Shown: positions 15,911 to 25,339 of the stretch, in pieces | Position numbering within the stretch: the stretch's first letter is position 1 | How the letters are laid out: each line of letters begins with the position of its first letter | From: Burkholderiales bacterium | GTDB lineage: Bacteria > Pseudomonadota > Gammaproteobacteria > Burkholderiales > Casimicrobiaceae | Direction of reading: 5' to 3' | NCBI GenBank assembly: GCA_020852555.1 | Contig: JADZAQ010000074.1 | Location: 1-64,000, forward strand | DNA: 64,000 nt | Translations under genes and position numbers: made by a program | The notes under the pieces: generated by a model | The model's database searches: none | What the model was told of the DNA's origin: nothing | What the model saw: only the letters and a program-made list of their open reading frames with translations

Positions 15911-18691
15911 CTACTTCTTGTCGAAATCGCCGGCGAAGGCCCAGGCGAACTGCCCCGGCTGCACGTACTTGCGCAGCGCCGCATCGACGTCGGCCGGCGT
16001 GAGCTTGGCGATCGCCGCATCCACCGCTGCCGAGAGGGCGAAGGTCCGGCCGAGGAACGACTGCGCGGAGAGCGCCGCGGCGATGCGGCCGTCCTCGCTG
16101 CGCGCGAGGACGCGCTCCTGGAGCACGCCCGCCTTGGCGTCGGCGACCTCCGCAGCGGTGAAGCCGCCGTTGACCGCACGCTCCATCTCCTCGTTCATGC
16201 CGGTGCGCACGCGCTCGAGGTTCTGCGGCGCGAAGATCGCGTACGCGGTGAGCGTGCTGTTGGCGTCGATCGAGCTCGCCTGGAACACCGCACCGGCGCC
16301 GTACGACAGGCCGTCCTTCTGGCGCAACCGCTCGGGGATGCGCGCCGACGACGAGTCACCGAGGATGAAGCTCGCCACCAGCAGTGCGGGGTAATCCGGC
16401 GACAGATCGTCGAGCGGCAACGCCTGCTTGCCGATCAGGAAGGCATTGGCCTTGTCGGGCGCGACGAGGCGGATCGCCGCCGGCTGGTTGGCGCGATACG
16501 GATCGGGCACGCGCGTGTACGCCGCCGGGCTCTTCCAGGTGCCGAAGAGCTCGGTGACGAGCGCGCGCACGGCATCGGCATCGAAGTCGCCGACGATCGA
16601 CAGCTCGGCGCTCGATGCCCCGTAGAAGCTGCGGTGGAAGGCGGCGACGTCGTCGCGGGTGACGGCGTTGTTGGCGGCGATGCTCTCGTCGACGGTCGGG
16701 ACGTAGCGGACGTCACCCGTGGGGTACGGGTTGGCGTGGCGGCCGAGCGCGCGCGAGGCCATCGCCTGCGGCTCGTTGCGCGACGCGTCGAGCGAGGTCG
16801 TGCGCTGCCGCCGCAGGGATTCGAATTCGACGGCCGGGAACACGGGCTCGCGCAGCACCTCGGCGGCGAGGCGCAGCACGTCGGGCAGTTCGTTGCGGTA
16901 CGTCTGCCCGCCAAGCGAGGCGCCGATCTGGCTGCCGCCGGCGCTGATCTTCGTGCGCAGCTTGTCGAGTGCATCGTCGAGTTGCTGCCGCGTGTGCTTC
17001 GCGGTGCCGCGCATCAGCATGCCACCGGTGAGCGTGCCGATCGACGCCATGCCGAAGACCGATTTCTCGTCGCCGAAGTGGAGCGCGACGTTGAAGCTCA
17101 CCGCCTCGCCGCGCGTCTTCTTCGGGAGCAGCGCGACCTTCATGCCGTTGGCGAGCGCGAAGCGCTGCGTGCGCGCATCGAGATTGGCGGGCGACGGATC
17201 GAACGCCTCGCCGGCCGTCGCCGCGGCGTCGCCCTTGTAGTCCCTGACGAGCGCGGCGACGTCGACCTTGGCGGGGAGCGGCGCCCGATCGGGCTTGGTG
17301 TCGGGGACGAATTCGCCGATGGTGACGTTCGAGCGCTTGAGGTAGTCGAGCGCCACCCGCTGCACGTCGGCGGCGGTGACCGTGCGGTAGCGATCCCGCT
17401 GCAGGAAGAAGAGCCGCCAGTCGCCCAGTGCGATCGACTCGGAGATCGCGACACCGAACGCCTGCGGGTCGTTGATCGTGCTCTCGAAGTACTTCGCCGC
17501 CTTGGCGCGGACGCGAGCGACCTCCTCCTCGGTGATCGGATTCTTGGCGATGTCGGCGATGACCGCGAGCATCGTGTCGCGAACGGCGTCGACCGAATCG
17601 GCTTCCGGGACCTGCGCGAAGAGGGTGATCGTCCCCGGGTCGGCCTGCGCCTCCGTCCACGATTGCACCGACGTCGCCTTCCGCGTCTCGACGAGCGCCT
17701 TGTACAGGCGTCCCGAGGGGGCGAGCGTGAGGATCTCGGCGAGCACGTCGGCCGCGACGAAGTCGGCGTCGGCGCCGCGCGGGCCGTGGTACATCAAGCC
17801 GACGTACTTCGTGTTGCCGACGCGCTTGAGCGTCACCGCGCGCTCGCCGTCCTGGACCGGTTCCTCGGTGTAGATGGGCGGCAGCGTGCGCGTCGGCTTG
17901 CGGATCGCGCCAAAGTGCTTGGCGACGAGTCCGAGGGTGGCCTCGGGGTCGAACTTGCCGGCCACCGTGAGCACCGCATTGTCGGGCTGGTAGTACATCC
18001 GATAGAACGCCTGCAGGCGGTCGATGTCGACGTTCTCGATGTCCGAGCGGGCGCCGATCGGCAGGTGACCGTAGTTGTGCCACTGGTACGCGGCGGACAG
18101 CATCTTCCCGTAGAGCACGAGTTGCGGATTGTTCTCGCCGCTCTCGAACTCGTTGCGCACCACGGTCATCTCCGAATCGAGGTCGCTGCGGCGGATGAAC
18201 GAATTCACCATCCGGTCGGCTTCCATCTGCAGCGCCCAATCGAGGTTCTCGGGGCTTGCCGTGAACGTCTCGAAGTAATTGGTGCGATCCCAGCCGGTGC
18301 TGCCGTTGAAGTCCATGCCGCGGCGGCCGAGTTCCTGCATGATGTTGCCGCGCGACGGGGTGCCCTTGAAGACGAGGTGCTCGAGGAGATGCGCCATCCC
18401 CGTCTCGCCGTAGTTCTCGTACGCGGAGCCCACGCGATAGGTGACGTTCACCGTGGTCTTGGGCTGCGAGGCGTCGGGAAAGAGCAGCACGGTGAGTCCG
18501 TTGGCGAGCCGGTACTCGGTGATTCCCTCGACGGTCGCGCCCTGCGTGACGCCCGGCGGCAGCGCGGCCCACGCGGGCGCGCTGCCGAGAAATCCGGTGA
18601 GCAGCGGGATGGCGACGAGGGCGTGGGCGAGGCGGGACAGGAACGTGGTCATGGGCAGGTAGGGGTTCGTGGGCAGGATGCGTGGGGTCAT
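15911..18691 (-). CDS. secreted M16 zinc metallopeptidase (pitrilysin-like), second of pair
   Basis: A protein of about 926 aa with the inverted zinc motif HLLEH at residues 101-105 and the usual four-subdomain M16 architecture, the second half repeating the fold without a zinc motif. A signal-peptide-like core (LVAIPLLTGFLGSAPAWA) precedes the mature part. ATG 18691 overlaps the stop of the upstream peptidase by ATGA, which is why I prefer it; an internal ATG at 18652 gives a shorter signal peptide and is possible. Expected role: degradation of short peptides in the periplasm. The track ORF extending to 19336 is read-through in another gene. Confidence 0.88.
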   Translation of the reverse strand: MTPRILPTNPYLPMTTFLSRLAHALVAIPLLTGFLGSAPAWAALPPGVTQGATVEGITEYRLANGLTVLLFPDASQPKTTVNVTYRVGSAYENYGETGMAHLLEHLVFKGTPSRGNIMQELGRRGMDFNGSTGWDRTNYFETFTASPENLDWALQMEADRMVNSFIRRSDLDSEMTVVRNEFESGENNPQLVLYGKMLSAAYQWHNYGHLPIGARSDIENVDIDRLQAFYRMYYQPDNAVLTVAGKFDPEATLGLVAKHFGAIRKPTRTLPPIYTEEPVQDGERAVTLKRVGNTKYVGLMYHGPRGADADFVAADVLAEILTLAPSGRLYKALVETRKATSVQSWTEAQADPGTITLFAQVPEADSVDAVRDTMLAVIADIAKNPITEEEVARVRAKAAKYFESTINDPQAFGVAISESIALGDWRLFFLQRDRYRTVTAADVQRVALDYLKRSNVTIGEFVPDTKPDRAPLPAKVDVAALVRDYKGDAAATAGEAFDPSPANLDARTQRFALANGMKVALLPKKTRGEAVSFNVALHFGDEKSVFGMASIGTLTGGMLMRGTAKHTRQQLDDALDKLRTKISAGGSQIGASLGGQTYRNELPDVLRLAAEVLREPVFPAVEFESLRRQRTTSLDASRNEPQAMASRALGRHANPYPTGDVRYVPTVDESIAANNAVTRDDVAAFHRSFYGASSAELSIVGDFDADAVRALVTELFGTWKSPAAYTRVPDPYRANQPAAIRLVAPDKANAFLIGKQALPLDDLSPDYPALLVASFILGDSSSARIPERLRQKDGLSYGAGAVFQASSIDANSTLTAYAIFAPQNLERVRTGMNEEMERAVNGGFTAAEVADAKAGVLQERVLARSEDGRIAAALSAQSFLGRTFALSAAVDAAIAKLTPADVDAALRKYVQPGQFAWAFAGDFDKK

Positions 18692-21441
18692 TTCGCCGAT
18701 TTCGCGGCGGTCTTCACAAAATCCCCCGCATAGACCATCGCAAAGCCGGCGGGTTGCACGTATTTGCGGAACGCGGCGTTCACGTCGGCGACGCTCGCCT
18801 TGGCGATCGCGTCGTCGGCTTTGCCGGACGCCGCGAACGTGCGGCCGAGATACTCTTGCTGCACGAGCGCCGCGGCAAGCGCGCCGTCTTGCGTGCGGGC
18901 GAGTTGCCGGCGCTTCAGGAGCGAGTCGCGGGCACTCGCCACCTCGGCTTCGCTGAAGCCATCCTGCGCCGCCCGCTCGAGCTCCTCCGTGAGTGCAGCG
19001 GCGAGCCGGGTGCGATTCTGCGGCGCGAAGATCGCGACGACATTGAGCGTCGAGTTGGCCTCGACCGGATTCCAGTCGACAAATGCGTACGTTCCATACG
19101 AGAGCCCGTCCCGCTCGCGGATGCGCTTCCACAGGCGCGAGGTCTGGCCGCCACCCAGGAGGTAGGTGGCGAGCGCCGTCGCGCCCCAGTCGGCGGCCTC
19201 GTCGTTGGCAGCGAGCGCGAGCTCGCCCGCCAGCGCGGCATTCGCCTTGTCCGGCGTTTCGATGGTCACCACCGTCGGCGCTTTCTTCACGAGCGGTTCC
19301 GGCACGCGCAGGTAGGCGGCTTCTGCCTTGGGCCACGCGCCGAACGCCTTCTCGAGCACCGCGCGGACCTCGGCGGGATCGAAGTCGCCGACGATCGCGA
19401 TCTCGCCGGTGCCGCCGACGAACCGGCGATGGAAGCGCGCGAGGTCGTCCGCACTCGTGCCGCGCACCCGTGCCACCGCCTCGTCGACGGTCGGGACGTA
19501 GCGCGGATCGTTCGCGGGATACGGATTGCCGTAGCGGCGCGCGGCGAGCCGCGCAAGCGCTTCCGGATCGGTACGCTTGGCTTCGCGGCGGGCGATCTCC
19601 TCGCGCTGCAGCTTCGCGAATTCGTCGGCCGGGAACGCGGGCTCGCGCAGCATCTCGGCGACCAGCGCGAGCGTGGCCGGCAGTTCGTTGCGATACGTCT
19701 CGACCTTGACCGCGGTGCGCGCGGCGGCGCCGTCGAAGGCGATCTTCGCGCGCAGCCGGTCGGCGGTGTCCTCGATTTCCTGGCGCGAGCGCTGCTTCGT
19801 GCCGCGCGCGAGCATCGCCGCCACGAGTTCGCCTTGCCCGCCGGTTCCCGCAAGCGACTGCACGTCGCCCTGGTCGATCTGCAGCGCGATCTTGACCGTC
19901 TGCCCACGCGTCTTCTTCGGCAGGAGTGCCACCTTCATGCCGTTGGCGAGCGGGAAGCGCTCGGTACGCGCGTCGAGGTTCGCCGGGGTGGCGGCGAACG
20001 CCTCGCCCGCCGCCGCCGCGGGATCACCGTGGTAGCCGTCGAGCATCGCGGCGACGTCGGCGGCAGGTGCGGCCGGCGCGCGGTCCGGCTTCGCGTCCGG
20101 GATGAACTGCGCGACGCTGCGGTTCGCGGGCTTCAAGTACTGCAGCGCGACGCGCTGCACGTCGTCCGCGCTCACCTTGCGCATGCGGTCGCGCTGCAGG
20201 AAGAAAAGCCGCCAGTCGCCGGCAGCGATCGACTCGGAGAGGCTGATGCCGAAGCGCGTCGGATCGGCGAGCGCTTCGTCGACGCGCTTCAGCGCCCGCG
20301 TGCGCGCGCGCTCGACTTCGGCCGCGGTGATCGGATTTTGCGCGACGCCTTCGAGGGTGGCGACCGCGGTGTCGCGCGCGACGTCGATCGATTCGCCGAG
20401 CGGGACCTGGACGTTGAAGAGCATGAAGCCGGGATCGTGAAGCTCGGGTGTCCAACCGCTCACCGCCGCCGCCTTGCGCGCCTCGACGAGCGCCTTGTAG
20501 AGTCGCCCCGCGGGCTCGATCGTCATGATCGCGACGAGCGCTTCGAGTGCCGCCTGGTCGGGGTGTGCGCCGGGCACGGTGTGATACGCGATCCCCACCA
20601 GCTGCTGGTCGCCCACCCGCCGGATCGTCACCAGGCGCTCGCCGTCTTGCACCGGCTCGACGGTGTACAGGCGCGGCAGCGCGCGCGTGGGCGTGGGGAT
20701 CGCGGCGAAGTACTTGGCGATCCAGCCGAGCGTCTGGTCGACGTCGAAGGCGCCGGCGATCACCAGCACCGCATTGTCCGGCTGGTAGTACGTGCGATAG
20801 AAAGCGCGCAGGCTCTCGATGTCGACGCCCTCGACGTCGGCGCGCGCGCCGATCGTTTCCTTGCCGTAGTTGTGCCAGCGATACGCCGCACCGACCGCAC
20901 GCTGATAGACGATGCGACCGGGATTGTTCTCGCCGCGCTCCATCTCGTTGCGCACGACGGTCATCTCGGTGTCGAGGTCCTTGCGGTCGACGCGCGAGTT
21001 GACCATGCGGTCGGCCTCGGCGCGAATCGCCCACTCGAGGTCGGCGGGAGACGCGTTGAACGTCTCGAAGTAATTGGTGCGGTCGTACCAGGTCGAGCCG
21101 TTGATGCGCATGCCGCGTCGGCTCATCTCGTCCCAGAGATTCGGGATGTCCCGGGTGCCCTTGAACAGCATGTGCTCGAGGAGGTGCGCCATCCCGGTCT
21201 CGCCGTAGCGCTCGTGACGCGAGCCGACGCGATAGGTGACGTTGACGCTGGTCGTCGCCGCTCCCGCGTCCGGAAACAGCACGACGGTGAGCCCGTTGGC
21301 GAGACGATATTCGGTGATGCCTTCGACGGCGGGTCCTTGCGTGATGCCCGCCGGCAGCGTCGCGGCAGCGAGCGGGACGAGGGTGGCGACAGCGAGTGCC
21401 GCGCCGACGAGGTATCGGGGCACGAGGCAGGTCATGCGCAT
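18688..21441 (-). CDS. secreted M16 zinc metallopeptidase (pitrilysin-like), first of pair
   Basis: A 917-aa protein paralogous to its downstream neighbour. It has a signal peptide (MRMTCLVPRYLVGAALAVAT...), the mature start LPAGITQGPAVEGITEYRLANG that is nearly shared by both copies, and HLLEH at residues 86-90. Both members of the pair therefore keep a catalytic zinc site, unlike pairs in which one subunit is inactive. A TATACT -10-like hexamer lies on the minus strand about 25 bases upstream of the start, with no good -35. It is the first gene of a two-gene operon. Confidence 0.88.
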   Translation of the reverse strand: MRMTCLVPRYLVGAALAVATLVPLAAATLPAGITQGPAVEGITEYRLANGLTVVLFPDAGAATTSVNVTYRVGSRHERYGETGMAHLLEHMLFKGTRDIPNLWDEMSRRGMRINGSTWYDRTNYFETFNASPADLEWAIRAEADRMVNSRVDRKDLDTEMTVVRNEMERGENNPGRIVYQRAVGAAYRWHNYGKETIGARADVEGVDIESLRAFYRTYYQPDNAVLVIAGAFDVDQTLGWIAKYFAAIPTPTRALPRLYTVEPVQDGERLVTIRRVGDQQLVGIAYHTVPGAHPDQAALEALVAIMTIEPAGRLYKALVEARKAAAVSGWTPELHDPGFMLFNVQVPLGESIDVARDTAVATLEGVAQNPITAAEVERARTRALKRVDEALADPTRFGISLSESIAAGDWRLFFLQRDRMRKVSADDVQRVALQYLKPANRSVAQFIPDAKPDRAPAAPAADVAAMLDGYHGDPAAAAGEAFAATPANLDARTERFPLANGMKVALLPKKTRGQTVKIALQIDQGDVQSLAGTGGQGELVAAMLARGTKQRSRQEIEDTADRLRAKIAFDGAAARTAVKVETYRNELPATLALVAEMLREPAFPADEFAKLQREEIARREAKRTDPEALARLAARRYGNPYPANDPRYVPTVDEAVARVRGTSADDLARFHRRFVGGTGEIAIVGDFDPAEVRAVLEKAFGAWPKAEAAYLRVPEPLVKKAPTVVTIETPDKANAALAGELALAANDEAADWGATALATYLLGGGQTSRLWKRIRERDGLSYGTYAFVDWNPVEANSTLNVVAIFAPQNRTRLAAALTEELERAAQDGFSEAEVASARDSLLKRRQLARTQDGALAAALVQQEYLGRTFAASGKADDAIAKASVADVNAAFRKYVQPAGFAMVYAGDFVKTAAKSAK

Positions 21442-21544
21442 TCCGGTGAGGCGTGAGGGCCGCGCAGTATAGCGTTCGCGGGCTTAAGCGGCCCTTACGG
21501 CGGCCACCGACCCGCTGCGCCAGCCGCGCGCGCAATGATTAGAC

Positions 21545-22768
21545 TCAATGATGCGTGGCCGGCGGCGTCGGCAGACGGGCGATGGCGATGCCGGCGACGA
21601 TCGAGATCGCGGCCATGAGTCCCAGGAGGAAGCCGAAGCCGTTCGCTTTCACCAGCGGACCGAGGAGCCACACCGCGGCGGCACTCACGCCGAAGGCGAT
21701 CGCGAAGCGGACCCCGGCGACCCGCGAGCGCATCCGGTCGTCGACGTAACGCACGATCACCGCATCGGTGAAGGGAATCGAGCCGAAGACGAAGACCATG
21801 AAGGCGATGGCGAGCGCGTAGAAGACCCACCCGGAGGCGAAGATCGCGAGCACGAACAGCGGCACCTGCATCAGCACGACCGCGAGAAAGAGGCGGCGCA
21901 GCGGATAGCGGTCGATCGCGCGGCCCACCACGAGCTGTGCGAACGACGCGACGACGTAGACGAGGCCGAGCAGTGCGCCGAGCAGCGCCGGATCGGTGCT
22001 GACCTCGCGCATGCGGTCGGCGAGGAGCTCGCCGTTGCCGTTGGTCGTGAAGTTGAAGACGAGCCCGCTGCACGTCGAGGTGATGGTGAGGATCAGGATC
22101 GCGCGCACCACGTCGCTGCGCGAGACCGGCAGGGGCTTCACCTTCCGCCGCGCGGGAGGTGCGTCCTCCGGCGCGACGCAATACCAGAATACGAGTCCGA
22201 AGCCGATGGTGATGAGCCCCGGAACGATGAAGGCCACGCGCCAGCCGAAGTACTTGACGAGCAATCCGGTCATGACCGCCGCGAAGGCGATGCCCAGATT
22301 GCCCACGAGCCCGTTGATGCCGATCACCATGCCGGGACGCTTCGTGTGCTGCACGAGCATCGGGATCCCCACCGGGTGGTAGATCGCGGCGAAGGTGCCG
22401 ACCAGCGTGAGTGCGCCAGCGAGCTGCCACGCGTTCTGCGCCAGTGCCGCGACGATGCACGCAAGGCCGATGCCGAAGTGGAAGATCAGCATCATCGCGC
22501 GCCGCCCCCACAGGTCGCCCAGGCGCCCCGCCGGCGCGGCACCGAGGCCGAACATCACGAAGGCACCCGTGGTGTACGGCATCAGCTCCTCCCAGCGCGC
22601 GAAGCCGAAATCGGCGGCGATAGCACCGACCGCGGTCGCGAAGATGAGCAGCACCATGTGGTCGATCGCGTGGGCGATATTGAGGAGCGCCATGGTGAGC
22701 GGCGGATGCGCGGTGGCGGGCACCGGCGGGGCGCCGGACGCGGCGGCGGTCGAGGGGGGTGGGGTCAT
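21545..22768 (-). CDS. major facilitator superfamily transporter
   Basis: A 407-aa inner-membrane protein with about 12 hydrophobic segments. The MFS loop 2-3 motif is visible as GRLGDLWGRRAMM near residue 90, and the second half carries VVGRAIDRYPLRR. The N-terminal 24 residues are a proline/alanine-rich tail. Substrate is unknown. It is transcribed in the same direction as the M16 pair with about 100 bases between, so it may be a separate unit ahead of them. Confidence 0.85.
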   Translation of the reverse strand: MTPPPSTAAASGAPPVPATAHPPLTMALLNIAHAIDHMVLLIFATAVGAIAADFGFARWEELMPYTTGAFVMFGLGAAPAGRLGDLWGRRAMMLIFHFGIGLACIVAALAQNAWQLAGALTLVGTFAAIYHPVGIPMLVQHTKRPGMVIGINGLVGNLGIAFAAVMTGLLVKYFGWRVAFIVPGLITIGFGLVFWYCVAPEDAPPARRKVKPLPVSRSDVVRAILILTITSTCSGLVFNFTTNGNGELLADRMREVSTDPALLGALLGLVYVVASFAQLVVGRAIDRYPLRRLFLAVVLMQVPLFVLAIFASGWVFYALAIAFMVFVFGSIPFTDAVIVRYVDDRMRSRVAGVRFAIAFGVSAAAVWLLGPLVKANGFGFLLGLMAAISIVAGIAIARLPTPPATHH

Positions 22769-23209
22769 CGGTGCCGGGGTGGGGGCGACAGTGCAGCGGT
22801 CGGACTCGTCAGTCTACGCTGTCGTGCGCATCGGCCCATCGATGTCGTCCGGATGGAATCATGCGGGAGCCTGTGCTTCGGGCTGATCGCGCATGTCGTC
22901 ACCTCCCGCGATATTGCGCCGGCACACTCGTGGAGAAACAGATACTCGCTCGTTGACCGTCTCCAATTGTCCGGCGCAGACAACGCCCATACCCGCCCGG
23001 TGACGTCCGCTCTTGGTCCTCATCCTGGGAGTTACTGGCTGGTCCCTCGCAATCAGCGCACGATTCTGCGAATTTCGGAAAATCTGAACCGAGGCCCCGT
23101 GGTGAGCGTTGCGCGTGAGGCCCTTTGGTCAACGCTGACCTGCCGGACGCGTTCGTTCTTCTCGTGCGCCGCGCCGGCGGTACGCCGGTTGCCTCGAGCG
23201 CCAGGCACC
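22769..23209. other. intergenic stretch, accessory-island edge
   Basis: No convincing gene in 440 bases. Short ORFs here lack family features or an SD. Composition is visibly less GC-rich than the neighbours around 23040-23100. An inverted repeat AGCGTTG-N18-CAACGCT lies at 23105-23136. No tRNA, insertion-sequence end or attachment duplication could be recognised by eye. Confidence 0.5.
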
Positions 23210-23238
23210 TTGTCACCCGTAACGGGATAGGTTACACT
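23210..23238 (+). promoter_or_regulatory. higBA promoter with overlapping operator
   Basis: TTGTCA (23210-23215) and TACACT (23233-23238) are spaced by 17 bases, a good sigma-70 promoter. An inverted repeat GTAAC-N7-GTTAC (23219-23235) fills the spacer, as expected for autorepression by the HigA antitoxin. The -10 box ends 7 bases before the GTG of higB, so the transcript should begin at or within a base or two of the start codon. Confidence 0.65.
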
Positions 23239-23245
23239 GGATCTC

Positions 23246-23524
23246 GTGATCCGAAGCTTCAAGCACAAGGGCTTGGCCAGGTTCTTCGAGACTGGCTCCA
23301 AGGCAGGGATCCAGTCCGCGCATGGCGAGCGATTGCGCCTGATCCTTGGTCGCCTGAACGCCGCGGTTCGAGTCGAAGATATGGGTCTTCCGGGTCTTCG
23401 CCTTCATCCCCTGAAGGGCGAACGGAAGGGCATCTGGGCTGTGTGGGTGAGCGGCAACTGGCGTGTCACCTTCCGGTTCGTAGGCGTGGACGCTGAAGTT
23501 GTCGATTACGAGGACTACCATTGA
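23246..23524 (+). CDS. higB: HigB-type toxin (RelE superfamily)
   Basis: A 92-aa small basic protein that opens with the HigB motif [20 protein letters not shown]. It ends with [23 protein letters not shown], the C-terminal pattern of this mRNA-cleaving family. It is likely a ribosome-dependent endoribonuclease held inactive by the downstream antitoxin. The start is GTG with no SD, in keeping with the leaderless promoter geometry. The toxin-first order is characteristic of higBA. Confidence 0.9.
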   Translation: MIRSFKHKGLARFFETGSKAGIQSAHGERLRLILGRLNAAVRVEDMGLPGLRLHPLKGERKGIWAVWVSGNWRVTFRFVGVDAEVVDYEDYH

Positions 23525-23537
23525 GAGGGCATCCACC

Positions 23538-23822
23538 ATGCGTATGCACAACCCCCCGCACCCCGGGGAGATTCTCAAGTCGCTGTGCCTCGAACCCCTC
23601 GGAGTCAGCGTCACCGATGCGGCGGAAGCTCTAGGGGTGAGCCGCAAGACGCTGTCCTCGATCCTCAACGGTCGAGCCGGCATCAGCCCGGAGATGGCTA
23701 TTCGGCTGTCGATCGCGTTCGATACCACTGCCGAGAGCTGGCTCAGGCAGCAGACGCAGTTCGATCTCTGGCACGCAGAGCGATCCCGCAAGCGGCTTCG
23801 AGTGACGCGTCTCGCGGCGTAG
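23538..23822 (+). CDS. higA: HigA-type antitoxin (XRE-family, HTH)
   Basis: A 94-aa protein beginning [15 protein letters not shown], the HigA hallmark. A helix-turn-helix follows ([21 protein letters not shown]), then the conserved [19 protein letters not shown]. It neutralises HigB and should repress the operon by binding the inverted repeat in the promoter. The start at 23538, 13 bases after higB, replaces the track's 23499, which lies inside higB. Confidence 0.93.
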   Translation: MRMHNPPHPGEILKSLCLEPLGVSVTDAAEALGVSRKTLSSILNGRAGISPEMAIRLSIAFDTTAESWLRQQTQFDLWHAERSRKRLRVTRLAA

Positions 23823-23957
23823 CGATGTCCAACTCTCGAAGCGGTCGACCTGATTCTCGATGCCAATCGGAAGTCCTCCACGATCCCGCGCCATCGCGAA
23901 GTCGACGATGTCCTCGCCCGCAAGATTTGCAAGGATCTTGAAGTTCCGGAAGCATAG
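23823..23957 (+). pseudogene. C-terminal remnant of a HicA-like toxin
   Basis: Directly after the higA stop and in the same frame, an open stretch without a plausible start codon encodes NRKSSTIPRHREVDDVLARK and ICKDLEVPEA, ending in TAG at 23955-23957. The STIPRH...LARKIC pattern is what I know from the C-terminal half of HicA/YcfA mRNA-interferase proteins, which bind double-stranded RNA. The N-terminal part with the catalytic histidine is missing. The recognisable homology begins about 23865. It is too short for the ORF track and is probably a decayed second toxin in the same island. Confidence 0.55.
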
Positions 23958-24067
23958 ACATCCGACCTGGCGTTCGAGCGGACACGCCGATGCGGTGCTT
24001 CCTCCGCGGCCACGTCAGTGACGGCGCGCTGCGCAACTTGTACGTTGAGGAAGGTCCGAATCACGGG

Positions 24068-25339
24068 TCAAGCTCCCAGCGCTCTCGCGAGCCTCGCGAC
24101 GACGTCGGCGAGGATCTCCGGCGTGTGCGCGGTGGAGATGAAGCCGACCTCGTAGGGGGACGGCGAGAAGTACACGCCGGCGTCGAGCGCGGTCTTGAAG
24201 AATTCAGCGTAGCGCTGTCGCGACGCTTCGCCGACGGCAGGAGGAAACGCCGCGGCTTCTTCCGCGAAATCGATCCAGAAGAGCGAACCCAGGCGGCGCA
24301 CGGTGCACGGCGGCGGCAGGATCGCCCGCAACCCCTCGACGAAGGTCGCGCAGGCCGCGTCGAGCCGCGCGTACGGCGGATCGACGGCAATCCCGTCGAG
24401 CACGGCGAGGCCGGCGGCGACGGCCATCGGATTGCCGGAGAGCGTTCCCGCCTGATACACCGAACCGCTCGGCGCCAGCAGGTCGAGGATCTCGGCGCGC
24501 CCGGCGATCGCGGCGAGCGGCAGCCCACCACCGACGATCTTGCCGAGTGCCACGAGGTCGGGCTCCAATCCGAAGTATCCGCAGGCGCCGTTCGCGCCCA
24601 GCCGAAAGCCGGTGATGACCTCGTCGAAGATCACCAACGCGCCGTGCCGGCGCGCGATCGTCACGATGTGCTCGAGGCGCTCGCGGCCGGGATTCCACAG
24701 GCCGTAATTCGCCGGCACCGGTTCGAGGATGACTGCGGCGATGTCGTCGGGAAACTGCGCGAAGTACGCATCGACCGTGGCGAGGTCGTCGAAGCGTGCG
24801 ATGAGCGTATCGGCCACCACACTCGGCGGGACGCCGCGCGACGACGACTCGGTGAGCGCCGCCACGCCGCTGCCGGCCTTGGCGAGGAAGGCGTCGGAAT
24901 GGCCGTGGTAGCAGCCTTCGAACTGGATGATCTTGGCGCGATTCGTGTAGCCCCGGGCGAGACGCACCAGCGTCATCGTCGCCTCGGTCCCGCTGTTGAC
25001 GAGGCGCATCTTCTGCAGGAACGGGTACGCGGCGAGGACGCGCTCGGCGAGCAGGACTTCGCCCGCGTGGCAGGCACCGAAGCTCGTCGCCTTGCTGGCC
25101 TGCGCGGTAAGCGCGGCGACGATGCGCGGGTGCGAGTGCCCGAGCAAGTGCGGGCCGAAGGAGAGGCAGAAGTCGACGTAGCGATTGCCGTCGACGTCGT
25201 GCAGGTACGCGCCGTCGGCATGCGCGAAATACACGGGCGTCGCGCCGACGTGCTTGAACGAGCGCACCGGCGAATTGACGCCTCCCGGAATCTTGGCTTG
25301 CGCGCGTGCGAACCACTGCGCCGACGTCGAGCGGTTCAT
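24068..25339 (-). CDS. hemL: glutamate-1-semialdehyde 2,1-aminomutase (HemL)
   Basis: A PLP enzyme of 423 aa that converts glutamate-1-semialdehyde to 5-aminolevulinate. It opens with AQAKIPGGVNSPVRSFKHVG, has the aspartate motif VIFDEVITGFR and the PLP-lysine motif ALGKIVGGGLPLAA around residue 266. I start at ATG 25339 because it overlaps the hemB stop by ATGA and matches the family N-terminus; the track's longer ORF is read-through. Last gene of a hemA-hemB-hemL operon. Confidence 0.95.
   Translation of the reverse strand: MNRSTSAQWFARAQAKIPGGVNSPVRSFKHVGATPVYFAHADGAYLHDVDGNRYVDFCLSFGPHLLGHSHPRIVAALTAQASKATSFGACHAGEVLLAERVLAAYPFLQKMRLVNSGTEATMTLVRLARGYTNRAKIIQFEGCYHGHSDAFLAKAGSGVAALTESSSRGVPPSVVADTLIARFDDLATVDAYFAQFPDDIAAVILEPVPANYGLWNPGRERLEHIVTIARRHGALVIFDEVITGFRLGANGACGYFGLEPDLVALGKIVGGGLPLAAIAGRAEILDLLAPSGSVYQAGTLSGNPMAVAAGLAVLDGIAVDPPYARLDAACATFVEGLRAILPPPCTVRRLGSLFWIDFAEEAAAFPPAVGEASRQRYAEFFKTALDAGVYFSPSPYEVGFISTAHTPEILADVVARLARALGA

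Noticed and set aside
18682-21456. 924-aa plus-strand ORF
   Set aside because: It is exactly opposite the first M16 peptidase, whose signal peptide, zinc motif and domain order are clear; the plus frame has no recognisable motif.
22899-23216. 105-aa minus-strand ORF in the accessory gap
   Set aside because: No SD, no recognised domain, and it overlaps the higBA promoter; insufficient evidence for a gene.
23365-23375. tRNA T-loop-like GGTTCGAGTC
   Set aside because: It lies inside higB coding sequence and no acceptor stem, D-arm or anticodon arm can be formed around it.
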